Assembly (NCBI GenBank): GCA_964583605.1
Contig: CAZOWL010000001.1
Span: forward strand, 217,756-281,755
Source of the DNA: CAZOWL01 sp964583605
GTDB taxonomy: Bacteria; Pseudomonadota; Gammaproteobacteria; Chromatiales; Chromatiaceae
Reading direction: 5' to 3'
DNA: 64,000 nucleotides
A model generated the notes under the pieces. It was not told the origin of the DNA. It ran no database searches and worked only from the letters and a program-made list of their open reading frames with translations. Of the stretch, positions 36,801 to 44,465 are shown one piece after another. How positions within the stretch are numbered: position 1 is the stretch's first letter; every line of letters starts with the position of its first letter. Position numbers and translations under genes: made by a program.

Positions 36801-38334
36801 CGCCGTCACCGAGGGCCCCGAGCACGGTCGGCTGATCCCGCACGATAGCGACAATGCCCGCGCCATCTACCGCTATATCCCAACAGCGGACTACAACGGC
36901 GAGGATGCCGTCGCCTTCACGGCCAGCGACGGGGTCTTCACGACGGCGCCGGAGGGCTTCGCGCTCCCTGTGCTCCCGACGAACGACAAGCCCACTGTCG
37001 ACATGCTCAGGCCGGCCAACTTCGCCCGCGGATTCGGCGCCGAGCTCGTGGCCGAATACCGCGATATCGACGCCGACCCTACCGAACCGACCCCGGGGCT
37101 GCACGTCGACTGGGGAGATGGGACCGTCGAGGAGGAGGGTGAGATCGTCGAGGTCAACGGCGAGGCCCAGATCACAGGGCCGCTCGTCACGCCGGGGCCG
37201 CCTGGCCGAGGCATCATCAGCGCTTCTCACACCTACGATAGCGTCGGCGTCAAGCCGATCACCCTGTGCCTGGTCGACCCCTTGGGCGCTGGCGAGGACT
37301 GTGTCACGCGGGAGATCGAGGTCAGCGATGCCGCGCGTGTCGGGCTGGAGATCCATGGCGTGCCGACGAATCCCGCGCCGGGCGAGGTCTTACACACAAG
37401 CGTGGAAGTGACCAACGCCAAGCCGGAGGGGTGGGATGGTCTCGTCGCAACCGATGTCGCGGTTCGAGTCAAGGTTCCAATCGGCCTAGTGCCCTATGAA
37501 GGTGTGACGCCGGTGCGCAATTCATGTCGGCCCGCCGGCCCGAACGAGCTGGAGTGCCCGATCGGAAATCTCTTGCCCGGCTGGACCTCGCTGTTCGAGC
37601 TCGACTTCCAGGTTGATCCTGAGGCACTGCCGCGGCCCACGCAGACGCTGATGCTCTCGATCGAGCACAGCGCGCCAGATGTCTCTGCGAAGCCTATGGC
37701 GGTCTTCTCAATCTCCGCCGACTGGCCGGACAGCGACGGGGATGGCATGCCGGACATCTGGGAGGATTTCTATGGGCTCAATGGCACGCTCGATGACTCT
37801 GGGGATGACAAGGAGGGGGACGGCCTGAGCAACGGCGAGGAGTTCGCGGCGAAGACCGATCCGAATGCCGCCGACAGCGACGGGGACGGCCTCGGGGACG
37901 CACAGGAGCGACAAGCAGCCCGCACGGACCCGTCGCGAGCGGATACAGACGCCGACGGTATGCCCGATGGCTGGGAGGTGCGGAACGGTACCCAGGCGTT
38001 GGCTCATGACGCGGACGAGGATCCTGACGGCGACGGGCTGACGCACCGGCGAGAATTCGAGCTCGGCACAGATCCGTTCGTCACAGACACCGACGGCGAC
38101 GGTGACGGGTATCCGGACGCAATCGACAACTGCCGGAACCTGCCCAACCCGAGCCAGCTCGATACCGACCGGGACGGCATCGGCAATCCCTGCGATGGCG
38201 ATGACGACAACGATCGCATCCCCGACGGCGAGGATCCCGATCCACTCGACCGACTGAACCCGATCCCGATCGAGGTCCTACCTAGTCGTGGAGGCTGGCG
38301 CGCGATCCTCGGCCCAGGCTCACCAAGCGATTGA
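33835..38334 (+). CDS. Giant secreted multi-domain protein (HYR, NHL-like, cadherin-like, thrombospondin-3 repeats)
   Basis: About 1499 residues, secreted. The signal peptide MLWTLIIAALAAFGL...GRA leads to DEDNDA. Residues ~250-430 hold HYR-like modules (TEVTWTATDFG, EDTLAPIIVPPP, TEVEWTVTDASGNSS). Around 440-900 are NHL-like strands (FDSPLYLDVDPNDILYVADY, GNARIQRFGPDG) with cysteine pairs. Around 900-1050 are cadherin-like modules (DPFSFTASDGLADSPPATV). Residues ~1295-1475 are thrombospondin type-3-like calcium repeats rich in DSDGDGMPD, DSDGDGLGD and DTDRDGIGNPCDGDDDND. The frame is open to 33,667, so a longer basic N-terminus is possible; I prefer the ATG at 33,835 because it starts the signal peptide. 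Probably a calcium-stabilised surface or matrix protein. Confidence 0.8.
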   Translation: MLWTLIIAALAAFGLTSQPGRADEDNDALGAAIEDLILHHNFFLPISFSPEPISGFAADQAVYKFNLDLKHAKAVFYESEDVSVHPNSHDSCRYRFSLAQSEADFSNILGFATAKELPSDWGPLSAPEVVHANADVVVSVESPPYLRRSRASQYVSFPAGRHILRWRAETQISPLLDIILPPLLFFASEMRYGAIWLDQGADAAKQLARLEEAAWLLIDLGVELGLIAVDVGGVLDTRTAATHERFSSFTVYDVHDPTVSVLEPELTYEATDFGGKLRRDVYDEIRQTVSASDACDRRVALSDDMPTLLPIGTTEVTWTATDFGPAGPGDGRRTDTAVQRIRVEDTLAPIIVPPPSRVLEVDSGGLSATSVDLGVPMVVDLADAMPSIDSTAPSFFPVGSRTEVEWTVTDASGNSSSAIQLVTVKETHANNAPTADPTSASTLTAEPIDILLTASDPDFLDGRLDPLRLAIAERPQHGELVAPLLPFFIEDYRTSPAGPYGDPFRLSNNPAHWIRDNVCNRGLEPRLDWVFEPQFVKVTDEGDVFMIDSYWKCVGAGAEREKRLSKWDRDGAYLGQIDDFPQDTNAFVLDQDGMIYYFDRSDTERYRLYQHRSDFDTNPDDAEGDYWAIDGSSVPVGPDLRFRDLAYARLDSERGLMYLNDRRRIFVFDVRADLADGVDRSHRPDEMADRYLGALNGGERVFGCPDVVVDSWTGYAMELDSEGNLYAADSCAHRVHKFEASGFDAQGTFVPGAHVGWMGRCSGSDNRACGEDGVTRGYSCTDGHCEAAEPTGSDPGQFDSPLYLDVDPNDILYVADYGNARIQRFGPDGSFAGEAISTGTGINQGEHPSFVLGNMGQPKTVTVNSTQFYVVDVEESFVHVFETTPFKDITDDSAVVTYVSNFDFQGTDPFSFTASDGLADSPPATVSVNVARNFRPPESLAIVCYADDALDTEIPCEVDEDGEVFLALTAEDPDGILGKDFLGLDMLTFAVTEGPEHGRLIPHDSDNARAIYRYIPTADYNGEDAVAFTASDGVFTTAPEGFALPVLPTNDKPTVDMLRPANFARGFGAELVAEYRDIDADPTEPTPGLHVDWGDGTVEEEGEIVEVNGEAQITGPLVTPGPPGRGIISASHTYDSVGVKPITLCLVDPLGAGEDCVTREIEVSDAARVGLEIHGVPTNPAPGEVLHTSVEVTNAKPEGWDGLVATDVAVRVKVPIGLVPYEGVTPVRNSCRPAGPNELECPIGNLLPGWTSLFELDFQVDPEALPRPTQTLMLSIEHSAPDVSAKPMAVFSISADWPDSDGDGMPDIWEDFYGLNGTLDDSGDDKEGDGLSNGEEFAAKTDPNAADSDGDGLGDAQERQAARTDPSRADTDADGMPDGWEVRNGTQALAHDADEDPDGDGLTHRREFELGTDPFVTDTDGDGDGYPDAIDNCRNLPNPSQLDTDRDGIGNPCDGDDDNDRIPDGEDPDPLDRLNPIPIEVLPSRGGWRAILGPGSPSD

Positions 38335-38638
38335 GCCACACCGCCGTCCGTGACCCGGGTCTGAGACCCGCGAGCGGACTCCAAATGTGGCGAAATCGAC
38401 GTCTCATCCCGTTTTCCTGCCTCTGCCCCCTGTGGAAGGACCCACCGATGGCCTGGATGCCTAGTCTGGGGCGAGATGTCCCTGACCTCGTGACTCGCCA
38501 GCGACATCTGCTGCGCTCGGCTATGCTTAATTGGTTGGCCGAGCTCGGATCTCGTCGACACAGGAATGGCCCGTTCCTGGACATCTGCTCTATCCCGTCA
38601 GGCAGGCCCCAGCTTGCCTAAACAGAGGAGATCGCATC
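38335..38638. other. 304-bp intergenic region
   Basis: Between the giant protein and the hydrolase. A small dyad CGGGTCT-(1)-AGACCCG lies at 38,356-38,370, 22 bases after the stop, but no T-run follows. The ribosome site AGAGGAG at 38,623-38,629 belongs to the next gene. Confidence 0.45.
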
Positions 38639-39751
38639 GTGGCATCCCGACTATTCTTGCAGCTCGCAGAAGCCTATTCGCAGGCGGTGATCGAATTCCC
38701 AGGGCTTAAGCCGATCACTTTGGCCCAGTGGATGCTGGAATCCGGCCGCGGTACAAGCAACCTCGCTCAGATTCACTACAATTTCGGCGGGCTCAAGTGG
38801 CGCAACGAGATGGACGGGCTCGCCTCGCCGGTAGAGTTCGAAGCTCACGACGGTATCGACACCTATTGCCGATTTGAATCCCTGAACCGTTTCATCACCG
38901 GATATTGGCGTTTCTTGGACCGATCACCTTATGCGGGTTTTCGCGAGAGGGCGGGCATCCCCGAGGACTTCATTCGATTCATCGGTCCCATCTACTCCCC
39001 GTCGAACAGTGCTTACGCCGATACGATTCTGAGGCTCCTTGACGAAGCAAAGGCCATCCTGGGCATCGACATTCCCGAGGACCCTATCAACACGACGATT
39101 CAAGGCGTTGTCGTGCTCGATCCGGGTCACGGGGGCACGAGCACGGTCGGCGGCTCCTCCGCGAACAATGCGACCTGCGTTGGGGGAATGAAGGAAAAGG
39201 AGCTGACGCTGGCTATGGCGCAGCGCGTCAAGGCGTCTTTGGCACGTCAGGCCCCGACCTCAGGTGTCGATATTTCAGTACACCTGACGCGTGATAGCGA
39301 CATGAACCTGAGTCTCAGCGAGCGAGCCAAGGTCGCCAAGGACGTGGGTGCCGACGTCTTTGTCAGCATCCATTACAACGGTTTCAATGGGAGTGCCCGC
39401 GGAGTCGAGGCTTGGGTGCGCAAACGGAACAATCAGCAGTTTAATCTTTCCGAGGACCGATTCCTCGCTGAGCGCATCCAATCGCGGACATTGGCAGCCA
39501 TCAAACATCACGACCCGGGGACCAAAGACCGCGGTGTCAAGGAAGCGATCTTCGGTGTGCTCAATGACGTGGCCCTGGGTAACTCATCCTCCAGCCAGAA
39601 GACGCGAGCCTGTCTGCTGGAAATCGAGTTCATCGACGTGCCGGCCGTAGCCCACCTGCTGTGCTCCGGACCCAACGCCGACAGGGTGAACGCAGACATC
39701 GCGGATGCCATCGCCGAGGGGATCATCGCTGACCTGGTCGCCAATCAGTAA
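38639..39751 (+). CDS. Two-domain peptidoglycan hydrolase: glucosaminidase + N-acetylmuramoyl-L-alanine amidase
   Basis: Would cut both glycan and peptide linkages of peptidoglycan. Residues ~1-145 are a glucosaminidase-type domain (LAQWMLESGRGTSNLAQ, HYNFGGLKWR). Residues ~155-370 are an amidase_3 domain with zinc ligands H in VVLDPGHGG, E in MKEKELTLAM and H in VFVSIHYNGF, and the catalytic glutamate in CLLEIEFID. I choose GTG at 38,639 (370 residues) because AGAGGAG lies just upstream. No signal peptide is visible, unusual for a cell-wall enzyme; it may be a lysin or need another export route. The next gene follows after 15 bases. Confidence 0.82.
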   Translation: MASRLFLQLAEAYSQAVIEFPGLKPITLAQWMLESGRGTSNLAQIHYNFGGLKWRNEMDGLASPVEFEAHDGIDTYCRFESLNRFITGYWRFLDRSPYAGFRERAGIPEDFIRFIGPIYSPSNSAYADTILRLLDEAKAILGIDIPEDPINTTIQGVVVLDPGHGGTSTVGGSSANNATCVGGMKEKELTLAMAQRVKASLARQAPTSGVDISVHLTRDSDMNLSLSERAKVAKDVGADVFVSIHYNGFNGSARGVEAWVRKRNNQQFNLSEDRFLAERIQSRTLAAIKHHDPGTKDRGVKEAIFGVLNDVALGNSSSSQKTRACLLEIEFIDVPAVAHLLCSGPNADRVNADIADAIAEGIIADLVANQ

Positions 39752-39766
39752 GCGCTGGCAAAGGTC

Positions 39767-40492
39767 ATGCGTACCCGCCCTTGTCCTGCGCACCGCCTGA
39801 TCGGATCGATCTTGATGGCGGTCTCCGCGGCCACTTCGGCGGCGACCGGCATCGATGTCGCTTATGTGCCTCTGAGCCCGCGCGGCACGGACATGATGGA
39901 CGAGGTCAGCGAGGAGATCGTACTCGCGCTGCGCCCGGTCATCGTTGGCCCAGTACCCGAGTCGCTCGTGGCCGCGGTATTTCTCCCCTACCGGCTGGAG
40001 GCGGTTGTAGGCAGCGCTCGCAACGAGGCGAACCTCGCGCGGCTAAGCGGAATTCGGGCAGAGATCCCGAGCTATAGCGTGGATGAGCCCACCAGGGTCC
40101 GCGTAGACCTAGCCGACATGGAGGCGCCCCCCGAGCTTGCGCTCAGTGAAGGGCAAGTGGTGCAAGCGACTCTCGCTGCCTTACGATACACGCTCCGCTG
40201 TGCCCGCAGCGCGACGAATGGGCGATACCTGTTCGATATAGTCCATGGCGAGGGCAAGACCGAGCCACCCTCGTGGTCCGAGGAACTCGACGTCGACATC
40301 GCTGACAGACCAGTGGAGAGCAGGGGTTGTCCGGCGTTATTGGGTCTTCCGGGAGCGACCTTCTCAGGATCGGACGGGGCGCGAGGCCATCCTCGGCCGA
40401 TCGCGATCCACCAGCTGCGAGGTCTTTCCACCTCCGGCACCGTTGCCGGGATGCGCAGGCTCGATCTTGTCGTAGACCTCAGCCATCAGTAG
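39767..40492 (+). CDS. Secreted uncharacterised protein downstream of the amidase
   Basis: A 241-residue protein with an N-terminal signal-like segment (RLIGSILMAVSAATSAATG). The mature part has strands such as VRVDLADMEAPPELAL and LRRTL-type basic segments and two cysteines, with no catalytic motif that I can identify. It follows the amidase by 15 bases and probably shares its transcript. Function unknown. Confidence 0.6.
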   Translation: MRTRPCPAHRLIGSILMAVSAATSAATGIDVAYVPLSPRGTDMMDEVSEEIVLALRPVIVGPVPESLVAAVFLPYRLEAVVGSARNEANLARLSGIRAEIPSYSVDEPTRVRVDLADMEAPPELALSEGQVVQATLAALRYTLRCARSATNGRYLFDIVHGEGKTEPPSWSEELDVDIADRPVESRGCPALLGLPGATFSGSDGARGHPRPIAIHQLRGLSTSGTVAGMRRLDLVVDLSHQ

Positions 40493-40538
40493 CTTGCACC
40501 CGATGCTAGGTCGCCCCAGCGGGGCGCTCAGGTCCTCG

Positions 40539-41030
40539 TCAACGCTCAAATACCGGCAGCTCGCAACCGGACTCGCTGCTGACACGCCAAAGGAACAGGC
40601 GTTCGTTTGCCTCGCGCAGCCGCCTACTGACCTCCCGACCCAGATTCATCTGGAGCAGTACGAATTGGTCGACATCGTATCGGTGCAGCTCGAGCAGGGC
40701 TGTCAGCCCCAGGCTGAGGATCTCCGTCTCCTCAACGGCGAGCACGGATGCGCTGCGTCGGTGCATATCCATCACCGCCATTTCACCGAAGCAGCTGCCG
40801 CTCTCGAGGTAGTCAAGCACATACTGTCTACCGTCCCATTGTTTCAAGACGACAGCCCTGCCGGACTTGAGGACGTACATCGCGTCCGCCTCGTCGCACT
40901 CGCGAAAGATATACTCGCCCGGCGAGCAGGTCATCTCGTGGGCACGTTCCAGCAGAAAATCCAACGCCTTGTTGGACAGGGCGCCAAAAATGGCGATTCT
41001 CTGCAAAAACTCTCGTTCTACCTGTAGCAC
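40539..41030 (-). CDS. Cyclic nucleotide-binding domain protein
   Basis: A 163-residue CRP-like cNMP-binding domain without a DNA-binding domain. It has FGALSNKALDFLLERAHEM, PGEYIFRECDEADAMYVLKSG and the phosphate-binding cassette GSCFGEMAVMDMHRRSASV, including the R-x-A/S core. It could be a regulatory or scaffold subunit responding to cAMP or cGMP. It lies 21 bases after glgX on the same strand, suggesting co-transcription with glycogen metabolism. Confidence 0.85.
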   Translation of the reverse strand: MLQVEREFLQRIAIFGALSNKALDFLLERAHEMTCSPGEYIFRECDEADAMYVLKSGRAVVLKQWDGRQYVLDYLESGSCFGEMAVMDMHRRSASVLAVEETEILSLGLTALLELHRYDVDQFVLLQMNLGREVSRRLREANERLFLWRVSSESGCELPVFER

Positions 41031-41051
41031 GTCTCGCTCGCTCCGCCGGCC

Positions 41052-43317
41052 TCAGGCAGGCGGAACAGCCGACCCAGTCGTCGCCTGGGCCTCGCGCTGC
41101 GTCATCTCCGCCAAAGCCTGCAGCGTGCGCCAGGTGCGGTGATGGGGCTTGAGCGCGAACAGGAGGAGGGAACGGCCGGTGACCTCGTAGTGCTGGCCAC
41201 TATGCATCGTCGGGGGGTCGCTGCGCTCCGGGGCCGCGGTATCGATGAGGCTCAGCCATTCCGAGCCACCGCCGACCTCAGGCAACTTGAACAGCACCGT
41301 CTCATGGTGGGCGTTGAGGATCAGCAATCAGCAATAAGGTCGCATCGGCGCCCGGCTTCTTGATGCCCGAGGGTCTCGCATGACCTTCGAACAGGGCACC
41401 CAGGCAGCGGGCGTGCACTTCGCCCCACTGCCCCGGCCCCATCTCCGTGGTGGCCGGCGTCAGCCAGGTGACGTCTTTGACGTCGAGCTCGGGGTCCTGC
41501 CGGCCGGACAGAAAGCGGTTGCGGTGCAATACCGGATAGGATTGGCGAATGCCGATCAGCTCGCGGACGAACTCCGCCAGCGCGGAGCCATCCTCATCGA
41601 TCGCCGACCAGTCGATCCAGCTGATCTCATTGTCCTGGCAATAGGCATTGTTGTTGCCGCGCTGGCTGCGGCCGAGCTCATCGCTGGCCAGGATCATTGG
41701 CGTGCCGAGGGACAACAGCAACGTGGCGAGGAAATTGCGCTTCTGGCGCTCACGCAGGGCCTTGATCTCAGGGTCCGCGGCCGGGCCCTCGACGCCGTGG
41801 TTCCAGCTCAGATTGTGCGTATGGCCATCGCGGTTGTCCTCCCCATTGCCCTCGTTGTGCTTGTCGTTGTAAGAGACAAGATCGTGCAGCGTAAAGCCAT
41901 CGTGGGCGGTGACGAAGTTCACCGAGACCCAGGGGCGGCGGCCACGCCGGGCGTAGAGGTCCCCAGAAGCGCTGAGGCGCTTGCCCATCTCCGGCAGCTG
42001 TCCCTCATCGCCTCGCCAGAAGGCGCGCACCGTGTCGCGATAGCGGTCATTCCACTCTGCCCAGCCCGGCGGGAAGTTGCCGACCTGGTAGCCACCTGGG
42101 CCGATGTCCCAGGGCTCGGCGATCAGCTTGGTCTCGGACAGGACCGGATCCTGGCCCACCGCATCGAAGAACCCGCCGCTCGGATCGAAGCCATGCGCCT
42201 CCCTGCCGAGGATGGTCGCAAGGTCGAAGCGGAAGCCGTCGACCCGCATCTCGGTGGCCCAATAGCGCAGGCTGTCCAGCACCAGCTGGAGGACGCGCGG
42301 ATGGCTTAGGTTGAAGGTGTTGCCGGTACCAGTGTCGTTGATGTAGTACCTGGCATCGTCCGGTAACAGCCGATAATAGGATGCGTTGTCGATCCCTTTG
42401 AACGACAGCGTCGGCCCCTTCTCATTGCCTTCGGCGGTATGGTTGTAGACCACATCCAGGATCACCTCGAGCCCGGCATCGTGGAGGCGCGCGACCATCT
42501 CCTTAAACTCGTTGACGAACGGGATCGAGAGGTAACGCGGATCCGGGGCGAAGAAGGCGATCGTGTTGTAGCCCCAGTAGTTGCGCAGACCCTGCTCGAG
42601 CAGGTAGCGGTCGTCGATGAAGGCGTGCACCGGCAGCAGCTCGACGGCCGTGACGCCGAGTCCCTTGATATGTGAGATGAACTCGTGGTGCGCCAGGCCG
42701 GCGAAGGTGCCGCGGTGCGACGGCGGCACGAGCGGGTGGAGCATCGTGTGGCCGCGCACATGCGTCTCATAGAGGATCGTGTGCTCCCAGGGTATGCGCG
42801 GCGCCCGCTCCCTGCCCCAGGTAAAGGCCGGGTCGATGACGCGGCACTTGAGCATCGCCGACGCGCTGTCGCGACGATCGTACGAGAGGTCCTCCTTGCG
42901 CGAGCCGATGCGGTAACCGAACAGGGCATCGTTCCAACGCAGTGTGCCCACCAACGCCTTGGCGTAGGGGTCTAACAGGAGCTTGTTGGGATTGAACCTG
43001 TGCCCCGAGGCTGGCTCGTACGGGCCATGAGCGCGGTAACCATATACTGTGCCAGGCCGCGCATCGGGCAGGTAGGCATGCCAGACCTCGTCGGTGTACT
43101 CCGGCATCTCGATCCGCTCGAGCTCCCGCCGGCCTTTGATGTCGAACAGGCAAAGCTCAAACTTGCTGGCATGGGCCGAGAACAGCGCAAAGTTGACGCC
43201 GCGGCCGTCCCAGGTCGCCCCGAGCGGATGCGGCGCACCTTCCTGGACCCGCGATCGGCGCGCGAACCGCGTAGCCGATGCGGCGCGACGCCCTCCCGAG
43301 CGTTGCTGCAATTCCAT
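41052..43317 (-). pseudogene. glgX: Glycogen debranching enzyme GlgX, frameshifted by a 7-bp tandem duplication
   Basis: Hydrolyses alpha-1,6 branches of glycogen limit dextrins (GH13). Starting at the ATG 43,317 (AAGGAGG upstream), the catalytic domain is complete: nucleophile Asp in DGFRFDLATIL, acid/base Glu in LIAEPWDIGPGGYQ, and VTAHDGFTLHDLVSYN. At 41,321-41,334 the plus strand reads TCAGCAA twice; the extra 7 bases push ADATLLLI into ADPQRPP and a stop at 41,302. The proper C-terminus (LILNAHHETVLFKLPEVGGG) continues in the next frame to 41,052. The predicted product lacks the last ~85 residues of the C-terminal beta domain, so it may be inactive or impaired. A sequencing artefact is possible but a clean tandem duplication is typical of slippage. 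Confidence 0.88.
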
Positions 43318-43462
43318 GACGCCGTGCCTCCTTGAGGATCCGCGAAGTGAAGCGTTACCTCGATTGCAGCCGGTAAACGGACACTCCGACGTTGCACCGG
43401 CAGCCACAGCGTGCAAAGTAGCGGGCATCGCGGCCCCGAGCAAGGACAGCGAGGCGAGAGGG

Positions 43463-44116
43463 CTAATCGACGATGTCCTTGCGTGCGATCTCGAGATTGT
43501 GGCCGGGGCCGCGCGCCGCGGCGATACGGCCCTGGTCGCATTCCAACACGCACCGGATTAGGTTGCGGGCTAGCGCCCAATCTTCTGTCTCTCCCGGCCC
43601 AAGCTCACGTAGATAGCTCTCGATCGCCAGGTACAGCGGTGGTTGCTGTCTCCAGACGCGCCGAGGGATCAGGGCGTGCGCGATCGGCGTCGCTGACGCG
43701 CGCCCCGCTGCAGAGGCGCCCACCGCATCGGTCTCGCCGTCGATCAGAGCGAGTGTGCGCACGCGAGCCTTCGCATTGAGCCCGCGTTGATCTGCGAGGG
43801 CTCGCCGGATGCAGGCGAGCAATGCCCGGTCGCAACAAAACACATCCGCGGCAGGCCCCTCGCTATCTTGCCCCGCGTGCAGGTCGATCAAGAGACGCGT
43901 GGTGCCTTTGAGTTGTTGGCGGAGCTGTAGATAGAGTTCCTGGTGGTAAAGCCGGTAGCGAAAGACTTGATCCTGCCTCGGGTGGCGACCCGAAATACCC
44001 TCCGGGATTCTGTAGACATCGATCGGCAAATGGGACAAGCTCGCCGCAACGCGCTCCCCGAAGGCCAGCTCCTCGCGGTGGACGCCGATGACGAGGACGG
44101 TTGCTGCCTCTCGCAT
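43463..44116 (-). CDS. Zinc-hydrolase-like protein (resembles AstE/AspA, M14 fold)
   Basis: A 217-residue protein. LVIGVHREE near residue 9 resembles the zinc-binding GxHxxE motif of succinylglutamate desuccinylase/aspartoacylase, and LLIDLHAGQD near residue 96 the third ligand histidine. Between them, VYRIPEGISGRHPRQDQVFRYRLYH is family-specific. The likely reaction is hydrolysis of an N-acyl or amide bond, but the substrate is unknown. It lies 130 bases after feoC and 145 bases before glgX on the same strand. Confidence 0.5.
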   Translation of the reverse strand: MREAATVLVIGVHREELAFGERVAASLSHLPIDVYRIPEGISGRHPRQDQVFRYRLYHQELYLQLRQQLKGTTRLLIDLHAGQDSEGPAADVFCCDRALLACIRRALADQRGLNAKARVRTLALIDGETDAVGASAAGRASATPIAHALIPRRVWRQQPPLYLAIESYLRELGPGETEDWALARNLIRCVLECDQGRIAAARGPGHNLEIARKDIVD

Positions 44117-44246
44117 GAGTCGGCCTCGTTACCCCGCGGGACAGCCTTGATCCTGATCGCGGCAGCGGTCCACCTCGATGGTCCACAAGAGGTCCTGGGT
44201 GTGCGTCCAGTGCTCGATCGAATGCAGCGGCATGCGATTCAGCTCA

Positions 44247-44465
44247 CTACCCGACCCACTCATACAGCTCCGGCGCCACCTGATTGCAAGAGCAGCCGCC
44301 GCGACACGCGGTACCGGGCGGCAGCTTGCGCACGCGACCCTTGCGCTCCAGCGTCGCCAGCATGCCGCGCACGGCCCCGGCATCGGTGTCGAACCGATTC
44401 GCCATATCAAGAAGCGAGGCCCTCCGGTGCTCCGCCAGATAGTTGCGCAGATCAGCCAGGATCAT
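44247..44465 (-). CDS. feoC: FeoC-like iron-transport regulator
   Basis: A 72-residue winged-helix protein (MILADLRNYLAEHRRASL, DTDAGAVRGMLATLERKGRV) ending with the FeoC cysteine cluster TACRGGCSCN, a possible Fe-S or oxygen-sensing site. The ATG at 44,465 overlaps the feoB stop by 4 bases. It may control FeoB stability or activity. Confidence 0.88.
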   Translation of the reverse strand: MILADLRNYLAEHRRASLLDMANRFDTDAGAVRGMLATLERKGRVRKLPPGTACRGGCSCNQVAPELYEWVG

